Origin: an uncultured Oscillibacter sp.
GTDB lineage: Bacteria > Bacillota > Clostridia > Oscillospirales > Oscillospiraceae
DNA: 44,650 nt
Direction of reading: 5' to 3'
Assembly: GCA_910585165.1 (NCBI GenBank)
Contig: CAJUBX010000008.1
Span: 1 to 44,650, forward strand
This document shows positions 24,499 to 34,138 of the stretch, one piece after another. The notes under the pieces were generated by a model that saw only the letters and a program-made list of their open reading frames with translations, did no database searches and was not told where the DNA came from. The position numbers and the translations under genes were made by a program. Within the stretch, counting starts at the first letter, position 1. Every line of letters begins with the position of its first letter.

Positions 24499-27400
24499 AT
24501 GGAAAGAATGCGACACCATTTGCGGACCCGCCTGACGGCGCTGCTGCTGGCGCTGGTCTGCGTCCTCGGCCTGTTCCCCACCACCGCTTTCGCGGCCGCG
24601 GACACCATCAAGCTCAAGGAGTTCGGCATGTCCGGCATCGCCTATCAGTCCAAGGCGCTGGGCAGATGCACCCTGCATCAGATGTATTATGAGAACGGCT
24701 CGGCGACCACCGTCGGCTTCTGTGGTACTAAGGGAGCCGGAATGGGCAGCAGCCTGAAGGGCCAGACCTGGGGCAACAAATCCGAGATCTCGGATTCCAC
24801 CGTGAAGGTCATGATGGCGTACTACTATGCCCACTCCACCGGCGTCTTCACCGACCAAGCCCATGCCCTCGGCGTGGACGATGTCTGGGGTCCTGAATAT
24901 ACATGGTATATGAACGCCTGGGTCCAGGCTTGTATCTGGCGTTACCAGCAGGGCAGCATGGGCGACCCTGTGACCGCCTGCGCCGAAGAGCTGATGGCGG
25001 TGTATAACTCTCTGGAGGGCACTCATTACACCAGCATCGATGAGGAACTGGACGGCCGGAGTTTCCGCGACCGCACGCAGTTTATTCTCGACGGCGGCTC
25101 CGGTCTGTGGGGCGACTGCAAGGTCTATCTGTACAGCTTCACCGGCGCCGGTTCCGAGGCCCATCCGGCCAGCTCCGTGCAGAAGGTAATCCTGGGCGAA
25201 CTGACGCCGACCACCACGACCCATGAGGATTATTCCCTGATCGTAAAGAAGGTGGACGCCACCAATCCCAGCAAGGGCCTCGCCGGGGCGGGGTTCCACA
25301 TCCAGTCGGAAAACGGCTCTTTTTCCAAGGACGTCGTGACCGGGCCGGACGGGACCTACAAGCAGGACCAGCTCGACCCCGGTACTTACGCCGTGACGGA
25401 AACAGCGCCTCCTCCGGGCGGATACGAGATCGACAACCCCGGTCCGCAGTATGTGGTTCTCCCCGGCAACGGAAACAACACGGTCACTGTAACGTTCATG
25501 GATTCTCCTCCTTCCGGCGGCGAGGGTACGATCCGGAAAGTGGACGCGGACGATCCCACCAAGGGCCTCGCCGGAGCGGTGATCAAGATCACCGGCGTGG
25601 ACAACAGCTTTACCGGGACCTATGTCACCGGAGAGGGTGGATATCTGACCGACGTGCCTTGGGATACGATGCCCATTGGCAGCTATGTCGCGGAAGAAGT
25701 CACCCCGCCCTCCGGCTACACGAAAAGCCCCGACCAGAGCAAGGTCAAGCAGACCTTTGTTTGGGACGGCAAAACAGACGTGTCCTTAATTTTCGAGAAC
25801 GACGCCAAGGTGAAGGTCAAGCTCATCAAACTGGATAATTCCAACAATCCCCTCCCCGGCGCTGTTTTTAATATCTTGCGGGACGGCCAAATTGTTGGTA
25901 CCGAGGCCACCAAGGAGGACGGCTCCATCACGGTTACGGACGTGGAAGAGGGGATGTACGCCTTCGTCGAGGTGTCCGCGCCGTCTCCTTGGGCCAAACT
26001 GGACGAGCCTGTGTTTGCGCACATCGATCAGGCCACCATCAACGGAGGCGGCACCGTCACCGTCACAGCGGCGGATAAACGCCTCCCGAACTTGACCATC
26101 CTGAAACGGGACGCGCAGACTGGCGATGTCGTGGCAAACGCCCACTTTGAAATCCGTGGTATTCATTATGGGTTCCATGACGACGTGACCACAGGGCCGG
26201 ACGGCAAAGCGGTCCTTACCGCTATCCCCTCGGACAGTTATGAGGTGACTGAAAAGTCCGTCCCGGACCCGTGGGTCGTTGGCGACGAACCTACTCAAAC
26301 GATTTGGCTGGGCGCCGGCGACGACCAGCAGCTCGTCTTCGACAACCTCAAGCAGCCTCTTTTGCGGATCGCCAAGGTCGAAAAGGGAACGTCCCCCGCT
26401 GTCTACATCCCCAACACGAATTTCCTGATTGAAGCCATTGACAGCGATTACCGACACGACGTGACCACAGGCCCCGATGGAACCGTAGAGCTGCGGGTGG
26501 CTCCCGGCTCTTACAAAATCACAGAGCGCTCCGTCCCGGAGCCGTACTACATCAGCGACACACCTTCCCAGACCGTCAGCCTTAACGCGGGTGACGAGAA
26601 AGAGGTCCTCTTTGAAAACCAGAAGAAGCCCCTGCTCACCCTCAAGAAAATTGACGCGGACAGCCAGGCCCCGATCCCCAAAACGGTCCTGACCGTCAAG
26701 GCCCTGGACGGCGCGTATCAGGATGATTGGACCACCGGGCCGGACGGCACCGTCTCCCTGCGGGTGGAACCCGGCACCTATGAAATCACAGAAAAGTCCG
26801 TGCCCTCGCCGTACTACCTCCCGGATAAGGATGCCGACCGCACTCAGACCATCACCCTCAGCGCGGGTGATGAGAAAACCGTGGTCTTCCGCAACCGCAA
26901 AGCCCCGGAATTGACCATCTTCAAGGAAAATTCCATCACAGGCGAGCCGATTGAGCACGCGAAATTCCACGTGGTTTACACCAGCAACGGCGAGGCCGCG
27001 GAGGCCCCCGCCACCATCGACTACGGCGAGGTGTTCACCGACGCGCGAGGCGAAATCCGGGTCCACGAGCTGGGCAAGCGGCTGTACCCCGGTGAATTTA
27101 CCATCACCGAGGTAGAACCGGCGGACGGATTCCAGCTCAAAGAACCGTTGACCCAGACGGTCATCATCCACGGAAACGAGAGTAAAACGGTCCGTTTCCA
27201 AAATACGCCCCTCTCGGCACTCGTGGTCTGGAAATATGATTCCGTCACTGGCGAGCCGGTTGAGGGCGCTATTTTCCAGGTAAAGTACATGTCCGGCACC
27301 AGCGGAACCGGCGGCACGGTCATTGGCACCTACAAGACCGGCCCCGGAGGCAGCTTCACCATCAACCGCCTGAAGGCGGGCGCTTACACCGTGGAAGAGC

Positions 27401-30400
27401 TGGCCAGCGACGGCGATCATGTCATGGACACCGCGCCCCAGACGGCCTATATCTCCGGCAAGGAGCAGGACGTGGTGCAGCTCTACTTCGGCAATAGTCC
27501 CAAGGGCTCCCTCCTGGTGAAGAAGATCGACGCGAGTACCCACGAGCCTTTAAGTGACTGCGAGTTTTTTATCACGGATAGCCACGGGACCATGATTGGC
27601 GACGCCAACGGCAAGTTCGTTACCGACAGCGCCGGAACCATCCTGATTTCCAATATCGACCCCGGCACGACGCTGGTGGTGCGTGAAACCAAGGCAAAGG
27701 AAAATTACATCCTGGATGATGTGCCTCAGACCGCCACCATCAAGGCGGGCCAGACAGTGAGCCTGGAGTTCCGCAACCAGCCCAAGGGGTCCGTCACGCT
27801 CTACAAGTTCAGCAGTTTGGACCGCCGGACTCCCTTGGAGGGCGTTGGCTTCAAGATCACCTTTGCCAACGGAAAAGTTGTGGACAACATCGGCGGCAAG
27901 CTGTCCTCCAATGGAATCTACTATACCGATTCCGAGGGTCAGATCAACATTTCCGGGGTCACTGGCACACTGGTGTTCACGGAAATTTCCACGATCCCCG
28001 GCTACCTCATCGACGAGAACCGCAAGAGCCAGACCATTGTGGTGAATCCCGATGACCACCAGAGCGTTTATTTTTACAACCAGCCTGTGGGAAATCTCGT
28101 CATCAAAAAGATGTCGTCCACCACGAAGGAGCCTTTGAGCGACGTGGTGATCCACGTCACCCGGACGGACGGCACCGTGGTAGGCGCGTCCAACGGCGAG
28201 TTCCGTACCGACGAGGCGGGGTTCATCAAAATCCCCGTGGAACCCGGCAGCTATATCGTGCAGGAGGTAAAAAGCAAGCCCGGATTCCTGCTGGACGACA
28301 CCCCTAAGACCATTGAGGTCAAGGGACCCGGCACCTATAATATCGAGCTGTATAATCAGCCCCTGGGGTCCCTGGTGATCCACAAGTACAGCAGCCTGGA
28401 CCGCAAGACGCCGCTGGCGGGCGTACAGTTCAAGGTCAGCTACGCCCCCGGCTGCGTCGTGGACGACGAAAACGGGAAACTCTCCAGCAACGGCATCTAT
28501 TACACGGACGCCAACGGCCAAATTTCCATCAGCGGCATTGTGGGCACAGTGGTCGTCACCGAACAGGCCACAATCCCCGGCTACACCATTGACCCGGAAA
28601 CCAGGAGCCAGACGGTGGTGGTGAATCCCGACGACGTTCAGAACCTCTATTTTTACAATTCGCCCAAGAATACGCTGATTATCGAAAAGTACATCGAGGA
28701 GGAGGGCAGCGAGCACAAGCCCCTGAAAGGCGTGACCTTCCTCGTCACGGACAGCAGCGGCGCGGTAGTCGGCAACAGCAACGGCGAGTTCGTGAGCGGT
28801 GAGGATGGCCGGGTGGTGATTGCCGGGGTGGAGCCGGGGTCCACCATTTCCGTGCGGGAGATCAAGGTGCCCGACGGCGTGGTGCTGGACGGCATCCCCA
28901 AGACCATCAAAATCAGCGACGACGGAGCCAATATTCTCCGCTTCTACAACAAAAAGACGGGCTATCTCGTGGTCCGCAAACTGGATAAGATCACGAAGGA
29001 GCCTTTGAGCAACGTCGAATTTGAATTGACGTACGCGGAGGGCGGCTATGTGGACGACGCTCATGGCCACTTGTCCAGCAAGGGCCTGTACACCACCAAT
29101 GCCAATGGGGAGATTCGTGTCCCCGTGGTGGGCACGGTGGTAGTCAAAGAAGTTAAGACCCTCCCAACCCACATCATCGACGAGGCCACCCGTATCCAGA
29201 CCGTCACCGTCAACCCGGCAGATACGCAGACTTTGGTGGTGTATAACGAACCCCTCTGCTCGTTGACGCTCACGAAAAAGGACGCGATTACCGGAAAGCC
29301 CGTGCCCAATACGGAGTTTATTTTGAAGGACGGCGATGGGAACCTCATTGGCCGCTACACCACCGGGGCCGATGGGACCGTGACCGTGACGGGCCTTATT
29401 CCCAATTCGACGGTGGTCGTGGTGGAATCCAGGGTGCCCTCCAATTATGTCCTTGACCCCACGCCCCATGTCATCACGGTCCGCAACGGCAGCAACAGCA
29501 GCACGATCACCGGCTCTGCCAGCGGTGGAACTTCCAACGGAGGAAATTCCTCTGCGGGAGGAACCGGCAGCGGCGGAAACAATGTAGTCGTGGAGAATGT
29601 CCCGAAGGTCACCCTCACTATCGAGAAGTATCTGAAAACCGAGAGCGGCGAGAAGCCGCTGAAGGGGGTAACGTTCCTCGTTACGGACCAGACCGGCGCT
29701 GTGATCGGCAGCAGCAACGGTGAGTTTACCTCCGACGAAAATGGCCGGATCGTGATTCCCAACCTGGAGCCGGGAACCACGGTTACCGCAAAGGAAATTT
29801 CCGTACCGGAGGGCGTGGTCCTGGACAGCAGTCCCAAGAGCATTCTCATCAAAGCGGGTGAGCAGGGCCAGACGCTCCGGGTGGTCAATCAGGCAACGGG
29901 ATACCTCGTGATCAAGAAACTGGATAAGCTGACCTCCCAGCCCTTGGCAGGTGTGCAGTTCAAATTGAGTTATGCCTCCGGCGAGTTCGTGGACGACGCC
30001 AACGGGCACCTCTCCTCTCTTGGCCTGTACACTACGGATGCCGCTGGTGAGATTCGGGTCCCCGTCGTGGGAACCGTGGTCGTCGAGGAAGTCAAAACAT
30101 TGCCCAATTACACCATTGACCCCGGCACGAAGCGGCAGGTGGTCACGGTCAATCCTGCCGATACCCAGACACTCACCGTGTACAACACCCCTGGTACGAC
30201 TCTCACGATCCAGAAGCTGGTGACGGGCACCAAGGACCAGCCCCTGGCCAACGTCGAGTTCCTCATCACCGACAGTAGCGGCGCTTACATCGGTCCCAAC
30301 AAGGGCGTCTACAAAACGGACGAGTTCGGGCGCATTGTCCTCTCCGATTTGAAGCCCGGCACGGTCATTACCGCAAAAGAAACCGCCACAGTGGATGGCT

Positions 30401-31863
30401 TCGTTTTGGATGGTACTCCCAAGAGCATTGAGATCAAGGAGGGTGAGGGCCAAACCCTGACCTTCTACAATGCCCCCGTGGGTGGTTTGGAGCTGATCAA
30501 GGTCAATGAGGCGGACAAAACCCAGCGCATCCCGAATGTGAAGTTCGAGATTCGGAAGATGGACGGCGCTCTGGTGGAAACCGTCACCACGGATTCCACA
30601 GGCCGGGTACACGTTGACCTGGACGCCGGAGACTTCTACGCCGTAGAAATCGAGGCCGCAAAGGGCTTCAAGATCGACGAAACCCCGCAGTATTTCACCA
30701 TCAAGGACGGCGAAACCACGACCCTGACCGTGACCAACAAGGCTTTCTCGGGCATTTTGATTCATAAGGTCGATTCCGTCACCAAGAAGGGAATCTATGG
30801 GGTTTCCTTCCTGCTCTACGACAGCACCAACACCCCCGTGGGCCAGTACACCTCGGATAACTCTGGATATGTGTACATCGAAGGCATCACCACAGCGGGC
30901 CGCTACTACCTGCGGGAATTGGAAAATGAAGGATACATCACGGACACTCAGATGAAAACCGTCTATGTGAAGCCCGGCGAAACCACCCTCGTCGAGTGGG
31001 AGAACACCGCCATCACCGGGCAGATCCAGATCACCAAGACCTCCGAGGATTACAACTCCATGAACGGCTGGCCCGCCGGTACTCCCATCCCCGGCACCGT
31101 CTTCGAGATCTATGACAAGGCCAACAACCTGGTGGATACCATCCGCTCGGACAAGAACGGCCTCGCCAGCTCCCGTCCCCTGCCTTTGGGCCGCTACAAA
31201 GTGGTGGAATCCCAGAGCGCGGAATTTTACGGCCTGGACAAGACGCCCATGGAGGCGGAGATTGAGTTCTCCGGCCAGATCGTGCGCCTGGCCATGACCA
31301 ACAAAGCCCTGTACACCAACGTCTCCATCAACAAGCGGGGCTACGCCCAGGTTATGCCCGGACAGGCCATCCGCTATGACTTCACCGGCATCGCCAACAA
31401 CTCCACCACCGCGCTCTCCTCCTTCTACTGGAGGGACACCCTGCCCTCCGACCTGCGGCTGGATAAGATCGTCACCGGCACCTACAACGTGCAGGGGAAC
31501 TACAAGATCGTCTACAAGACGAATCTCAGCGGCGAAACCTACCGGGTCATTAACGACAATGTCAGTACCACGAAGAACTCCGTCGTGGCGGCGTCTCCCG
31601 CGGCGCTGGGCCTGGCCTCCGGCGAGTATGTCACGGAGGTCATGTTCGTCTTCGGCGTCGTGCCCTCCAACTTCCGGCAGGTGGAGGCGCCCCAAATCCA
31701 CTGCAATGTGATCTCCTGGATCAAGGGCGGCGCCCAGTTTGTCAACCAGGCGGATGTGGGCGGCGTATACAACGGCCAGTGGATCATGGCCACGGACCGC
31801 TGGGTGACCACCGTCTACAAGCCCGTGAAGCCCTCCAAGCCCCTGCCCCGCACTGGTTACTAA
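24499..31863 (+). CDS. Giant thioester/Cna_B-repeat adhesin ending LPRTGY
   Basis: 2454 residues; ATG behind AAGGAG. Signal peptide at about 1-33. Residues about 35-230 resemble a thioester domain as found in Gram-positive TIE adhesins: LGRCTLHQMY (Cys57), GFCGT (Cys75) and VQACIWRYQQ (Gln143). An intramolecular Cys-Gln thioester would allow covalent binding to a host or partner surface. About 21 SpaA/Cna_B domains of about 90-100 residues follow. Each begins like LxxKKxD..T..PLxxxxF and ends with an FYN/FEN-type strand; Lys near the start, Glu in VxEVxxP and the terminal Asn are the usual isopeptide-bond residues. A Gly/Ser-rich linker lies near residue 1680. A distinct C-terminal domain (about 2270-2440) precedes KPVKPSKPLPRTGY. 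There is no hydrophobic segment or charged tail after the motif. It is probably a rigid stalk for cell contact during mating. Confidence 0.9.
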   Translation: MERMRHHLRTRLTALLLALVCVLGLFPTTAFAAADTIKLKEFGMSGIAYQSKALGRCTLHQMYYENGSATTVGFCGTKGAGMGSSLKGQTWGNKSEISDSTVKVMMAYYYAHSTGVFTDQAHALGVDDVWGPEYTWYMNAWVQACIWRYQQGSMGDPVTACAEELMAVYNSLEGTHYTSIDEELDGRSFRDRTQFILDGGSGLWGDCKVYLYSFTGAGSEAHPASSVQKVILGELTPTTTTHEDYSLIVKKVDATNPSKGLAGAGFHIQSENGSFSKDVVTGPDGTYKQDQLDPGTYAVTETAPPPGGYEIDNPGPQYVVLPGNGNNTVTVTFMDSPPSGGEGTIRKVDADDPTKGLAGAVIKITGVDNSFTGTYVTGEGGYLTDVPWDTMPIGSYVAEEVTPPSGYTKSPDQSKVKQTFVWDGKTDVSLIFENDAKVKVKLIKLDNSNNPLPGAVFNILRDGQIVGTEATKEDGSITVTDVEEGMYAFVEVSAPSPWAKLDEPVFAHIDQATINGGGTVTVTAADKRLPNLTILKRDAQTGDVVANAHFEIRGIHYGFHDDVTTGPDGKAVLTAIPSDSYEVTEKSVPDPWVVGDEPTQTIWLGAGDDQQLVFDNLKQPLLRIAKVEKGTSPAVYIPNTNFLIEAIDSDYRHDVTTGPDGTVELRVAPGSYKITERSVPEPYYISDTPSQTVSLNAGDEKEVLFENQKKPLLTLKKIDADSQAPIPKTVLTVKALDGAYQDDWTTGPDGTVSLRVEPGTYEITEKSVPSPYYLPDKDADRTQTITLSAGDEKTVVFRNRKAPELTIFKENSITGEPIEHAKFHVVYTSNGEAAEAPATIDYGEVFTDARGEIRVHELGKRLYPGEFTITEVEPADGFQLKEPLTQTVIIHGNESKTVRFQNTPLSALVVWKYDSVTGEPVEGAIFQVKYMSGTSGTGGTVIGTYKTGPGGSFTINRLKAGAYTVEELASDGDHVMDTAPQTAYISGKEQDVVQLYFGNSPKGSLLVKKIDASTHEPLSDCEFFITDSHGTMIGDANGKFVTDSAGTILISNIDPGTTLVVRETKAKENYILDDVPQTATIKAGQTVSLEFRNQPKGSVTLYKFSSLDRRTPLEGVGFKITFANGKVVDNIGGKLSSNGIYYTDSEGQINISGVTGTLVFTEISTIPGYLIDENRKSQTIVVNPDDHQSVYFYNQPVGNLVIKKMSSTTKEPLSDVVIHVTRTDGTVVGASNGEFRTDEAGFIKIPVEPGSYIVQEVKSKPGFLLDDTPKTIEVKGPGTYNIELYNQPLGSLVIHKYSSLDRKTPLAGVQFKVSYAPGCVVDDENGKLSSNGIYYTDANGQISISGIVGTVVVTEQATIPGYTIDPETRSQTVVVNPDDVQNLYFYNSPKNTLIIEKYIEEEGSEHKPLKGVTFLVTDSSGAVVGNSNGEFVSGEDGRVVIAGVEPGSTISVREIKVPDGVVLDGIPKTIKISDDGANILRFYNKKTGYLVVRKLDKITKEPLSNVEFELTYAEGGYVDDAHGHLSSKGLYTTNANGEIRVPVVGTVVVKEVKTLPTHIIDEATRIQTVTVNPADTQTLVVYNEPLCSLTLTKKDAITGKPVPNTEFILKDGDGNLIGRYTTGADGTVTVTGLIPNSTVVVVESRVPSNYVLDPTPHVITVRNGSNSSTITGSASGGTSNGGNSSAGGTGSGGNNVVVENVPKVTLTIEKYLKTESGEKPLKGVTFLVTDQTGAVIGSSNGEFTSDENGRIVIPNLEPGTTVTAKEISVPEGVVLDSSPKSILIKAGEQGQTLRVVNQATGYLVIKKLDKLTSQPLAGVQFKLSYASGEFVDDANGHLSSLGLYTTDAAGEIRVPVVGTVVVEEVKTLPNYTIDPGTKRQVVTVNPADTQTLTVYNTPGTTLTIQKLVTGTKDQPLANVEFLITDSSGAYIGPNKGVYKTDEFGRIVLSDLKPGTVITAKETATVDGFVLDGTPKSIEIKEGEGQTLTFYNAPVGGLELIKVNEADKTQRIPNVKFEIRKMDGALVETVTTDSTGRVHVDLDAGDFYAVEIEAAKGFKIDETPQYFTIKDGETTTLTVTNKAFSGILIHKVDSVTKKGIYGVSFLLYDSTNTPVGQYTSDNSGYVYIEGITTAGRYYLRELENEGYITDTQMKTVYVKPGETTLVEWENTAITGQIQITKTSEDYNSMNGWPAGTPIPGTVFEIYDKANNLVDTIRSDKNGLASSRPLPLGRYKVVESQSAEFYGLDKTPMEAEIEFSGQIVRLAMTNKALYTNVSINKRGYAQVMPGQAIRYDFTGIANNSTTALSSFYWRDTLPSDLRLDKIVTGTYNVQGNYKIVYKTNLSGETYRVINDNVSTTKNSVVAASPAALGLASGEYVTEVMFVFGVVPSNFRQVEAPQIHCNVISWIKGGAQFVNQADVGGVYNGQWIMATDRWVTTVYKPVKPSKPLPRTGY

Positions 31864-31873
31864 ACGTGAACAT

Positions 31874-31901
31874 GGAGAGCCGTCCGTCCGGGCGGCTCTC
31901 C
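31874..31901 (+). terminator. Weak hairpin after adhesin
   Basis: A nine-base GC-rich stem (31874-31882 with 31893-31901) with a ten-base loop lies just after the adhesin stop. There is no T run, so it may be an mRNA stabiliser or attenuator. Confidence 0.3.
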
Positions 31902-31921
31902 CGGCTTTAAGGAAGTACAGA

Positions 31922-32455
31922 ATGATATATTCGGAACATACTCCGCCCAAGCTCATCTCCTCCATTTGGGTGAGCGTGCGGGAGGCGGGCGACAATGGCA
32001 GCCCTGACTGCCTGTATGATCAATCCGCCCCTTACGAGCAGGATATCCGCCGTATTTTGAACGGCTTGCCCTCCGACGAGTTTCCCAGTACCGACCTCAT
32101 GACCTATTTTTCTCTGCCGGATCATCCGGAAATGGAAGCACTGATTCGTTCCAGGGTCCGCGCGGCGCCTTTACGTATCCAGAGTATTGGAAATACGCTG
32201 TGCGCCGTAGTGGAGCCGGAACTCTCCGCCCCGCTGGAGGAAGAGGCGCTGATGGTTTTTACCAGTCAGTTGGAATACCAGTTTCAAGAAGGGTGGGGTG
32301 CGGAATTCGAAGTGGCAAGTACCATAACCGCGCAGGGCGATGAGGAAGTGTGCGCCAGGCTCTGCCGCGAGGGGATTCGCGTTTTCACTTCGGAAGAATA
32401 CCTGGAACTAACGCAGCTCGAAACCCCTGGGAATCAGATGAGTATGCAATTTTAA
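31922..32455 (+). CDS. ICE accessory protein, tail NQMSMQF
   Basis: 177 residues; ATG with AAGGAAG upstream. Its C-terminal half (MVFTSQLEYQFQEGWGAEFE, then VCARLCREGIRVFTSEEYLE) has the same layout as the second domain of the DUF4314 protein at 10073-11059 (LSGQMSDGWGEGFEQ). So the domain occurs twice in the element. The C terminus TPGNQMSMQF is a variant of the tag. The transfer genes start 20 bases later with a separate ribosome site. Function unknown. Confidence 0.68.
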   Translation: MIYSEHTPPKLISSIWVSVREAGDNGSPDCLYDQSAPYEQDIRRILNGLPSDEFPSTDLMTYFSLPDHPEMEALIRSRVRAAPLRIQSIGNTLCAVVEPELSAPLEEEALMVFTSQLEYQFQEGWGAEFEVASTITAQGDEEVCARLCREGIRVFTSEEYLELTQLETPGNQMSMQF

Positions 32456-32475
32456 TCAAATGGAGGAAAACCAAT

Positions 32476-32808
32476 ATGAAATTTAAGAAACTGATCCGTA
32501 TCTTTGCGATCCTCATGGCGGCATCTCTCTGCTGCGTTCCGGCCCTCGCGGCCGGAGGCGACGTCTCCGGCGCCATCCAGCAGACCTGGACCGCCGCTTC
32601 CGGGCAGGTCAAGACCGTGGTGGACACGGTGGTCTTCCCGGCGCTGGATATGATCCTCGCCATCGCCTTCTTCGTCAAGGTGGGCAGCGCCTACTTCGAC
32701 TACCGCCAGCGGGGCCAGTTTGAGTGGACCCCGCCCGCCATCCTCCTGGTCTGCCTCATCTTCTGCCTCACCGCTCCCTCCTACATCTGGGGCATCATCG
32801 GGATGTAA
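32476..32808 (+). CDS. VirB2-like small membrane protein (DUF3852 type)
   Basis: 110 residues; ATG at 32476 behind GGAGGAAAACC. A signal peptide or first membrane segment (IFAILMAASLCCVPALA) is followed by two hydrophobic segments (VFPALDMILAIAFFVKVGSA and PAILLVCLIFCLTAPSYIW) joined by a short basic loop (YRQRGQ). This is the shape of VirB2-like pilin or channel subunits of Gram-positive type IV secretion, and of DUF3852 in Tn1549-type elements. It is the first transfer gene. Location: cytoplasmic membrane. Confidence 0.7.
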   Translation: MKFKKLIRIFAILMAASLCCVPALAAGGDVSGAIQQTWTAASGQVKTVVDTVVFPALDMILAIAFFVKVGSAYFDYRQRGQFEWTPPAILLVCLIFCLTAPSYIWGIIGM

Positions 32809-32833
32809 CGGAGCGGCAGCGGAAGGAAACGCC

Positions 32834-33211
32834 ATGTGCGGTTACGAAAAAGAATTCCTGGACGCGCTGCGCCGCCGGTCGCTGGAGGCCGTATGCCTGG
32901 GCGGGGGGTATTACCTCCGCCTGGGCGGCGGGCTTCTGGCGAAAGCCGCGTTTATCTGCAAGGGCGGTTATGCCGGCGGGCTGCGGCTGACCGTCATAAA
33001 CCGGGATACCGGCCCTGTTGATTCCGTAGAGATTCATTTTTGGGAACAGCCCAAAAACACGGGAAAGCGGGATCACGTCCGCGAAGAGGACATATCGCTG
33101 TGCGTCCATCGCCCGATGCCGGATATGAACGCCCTGGCGGAAAAAGCGCTGGAGTATCTGGAGCTCTTCCAGGATACAAACGACTCCAAAACAATCATCA
33201 GGAGGAGGTGA
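32834..33211 (+). CDS. Hypothetical protein in the transfer operon
   Basis: 125 residues; ATG at 32834 behind GGAAGGAAACGCC. The N-terminal half is a beta-rich segment with many glycines (CLGGGYYLRLGGGLLAKAAF), the C-terminal part a helix (MNALAEKALEYLELFQD) with a basic end. No membrane segment and no tag. It overlaps the VirB6-like gene by four bases. Not recognised. Confidence 0.6.
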   Translation: MCGYEKEFLDALRRRSLEAVCLGGGYYLRLGGGLLAKAAFICKGGYAGGLRLTVINRDTGPVDSVEIHFWEQPKNTGKRDHVREEDISLCVHRPMPDMNALAEKALEYLELFQDTNDSKTIIRRR

Positions 33212-34122
33212 ACAACATTTTCATTTGGGACTTTGTCGCCTCCACGGTCATGGACAACCTCATCGACTGGTTTTACGGTCAGGTGGTGGGCTTTCTCGGC
33301 AATTTCTTCGCCGAGATGGGGAACATGGGCGTGGAGCTTTTCGACCTGGAATGGGTCCAGGCCATCATCCTCTTTTTCTCCCAGTTGGCCTGGGCTCTCT
33401 TCGGCGTCAGCCTGGTGGTTTCGGCCTTCGAGTTCGGCATCGAATACTCCTCCGGCCGTGGAAACCTCCAGCAGACCGCCATCAACGCCCTCAAGGGCTT
33501 CATGGCCGTCAGCCTCTTCACCACCGTGCCGGTCCGGCTCTATGCCCTTTCCGTCTCCTTGCAGGGGACCTTCGCCACCGGCCTCACCGGCTACGGAAAC
33601 AGCATCGGGACCGTGGGCGAGGCGATTATCGCCGACCTCCAGAGCGTGGACAGCCTCACGGATATGGCGGGCCAGACCCTGGACTTCGGCCTGAGCGTCC
33701 TCACCAGCCCCTTTATGCTGCTGTTCTGCATCATCCTCATGGCCTACGCCGTGATCAAGGTGTTTTTCAGCAACCTGAAACGGGGCGGCATCCTGCTCAT
33801 CCAGATCGCCGTGGGCAGCCTCTATATGTTCAGCGTCCCCAGGGGCTACATCGACGGCTTTGTCCAGTGGATCAAGCAGGTCATCGGCCTGTGCCTGACT
33901 GCTTTCCTGCAATCCACCATTCTGGTGGCGGGGCTCATGGTCTTCAAGGACCACGCCCTGCTGGGCCTGGGGCTGATGCTCTCCGCCGGAGAGGTCCCCC
34001 GCATCGCCGGGACCTTCGGCCTGGACACCACCACCCACGCCAACATCATGAGCGCGGTCTACACCGCCCAGACGGCCATCAACACCACCCGCGGCATTGC
34101 TCACGCGGTAGCACCGAAATAA
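33208..34122 (+). CDS. VirB6/TrbL-like conjugal transfer protein
   Basis: 304 residues from GTG at 33208, chosen because it overlaps the previous stop and the protein begins with the expected NIFIWDFVA; the ribosome site is close (GGAGGAG), so a later non-ATG start is possible. At least five membrane segments are visible: AIILFFSQLAWALFGVSLVV, GFMAVSLFTTVPVRLYALSV, FMLLFCIILMAYAVIKVFF, LIQIAVGSLYMFS and IGLCLTAFLQSTILVAGLM. Such polytopic proteins form the membrane channel of type IV secretion; the closest known set is the TrbL/CD0411 family of Tn1549-like elements. After it come several non-transfer genes. Confidence 0.82.
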   Translation: MNNIFIWDFVASTVMDNLIDWFYGQVVGFLGNFFAEMGNMGVELFDLEWVQAIILFFSQLAWALFGVSLVVSAFEFGIEYSSGRGNLQQTAINALKGFMAVSLFTTVPVRLYALSVSLQGTFATGLTGYGNSIGTVGEAIIADLQSVDSLTDMAGQTLDFGLSVLTSPFMLLFCIILMAYAVIKVFFSNLKRGGILLIQIAVGSLYMFSVPRGYIDGFVQWIKQVIGLCLTAFLQSTILVAGLMVFKDHALLGLGLMLSAGEVPRIAGTFGLDTTTHANIMSAVYTAQTAINTTRGIAHAVAPK

Positions 34123-34138
34123 GAACAGGAGAAACAAT

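Noticed and set aside
25786..27543. 585-residue minus-strand open frame
   Set aside because: Another shadow of the adhesin gene, with low-complexity composition.
24499..31863. CRISPR-like or tandem DNA repeats
   Set aside because: The repetition is at protein-domain level with period about 270-300 bases and much divergence; no short identical repeats with spacers anywhere in the window.
27550..31995. 1481-residue open frame on the minus strand opposite the adhesin
   Set aside because: It is antisense to a clear Cna_B adhesin and arises from the codon bias of the repeats; no ribosome site or recognisable domain.
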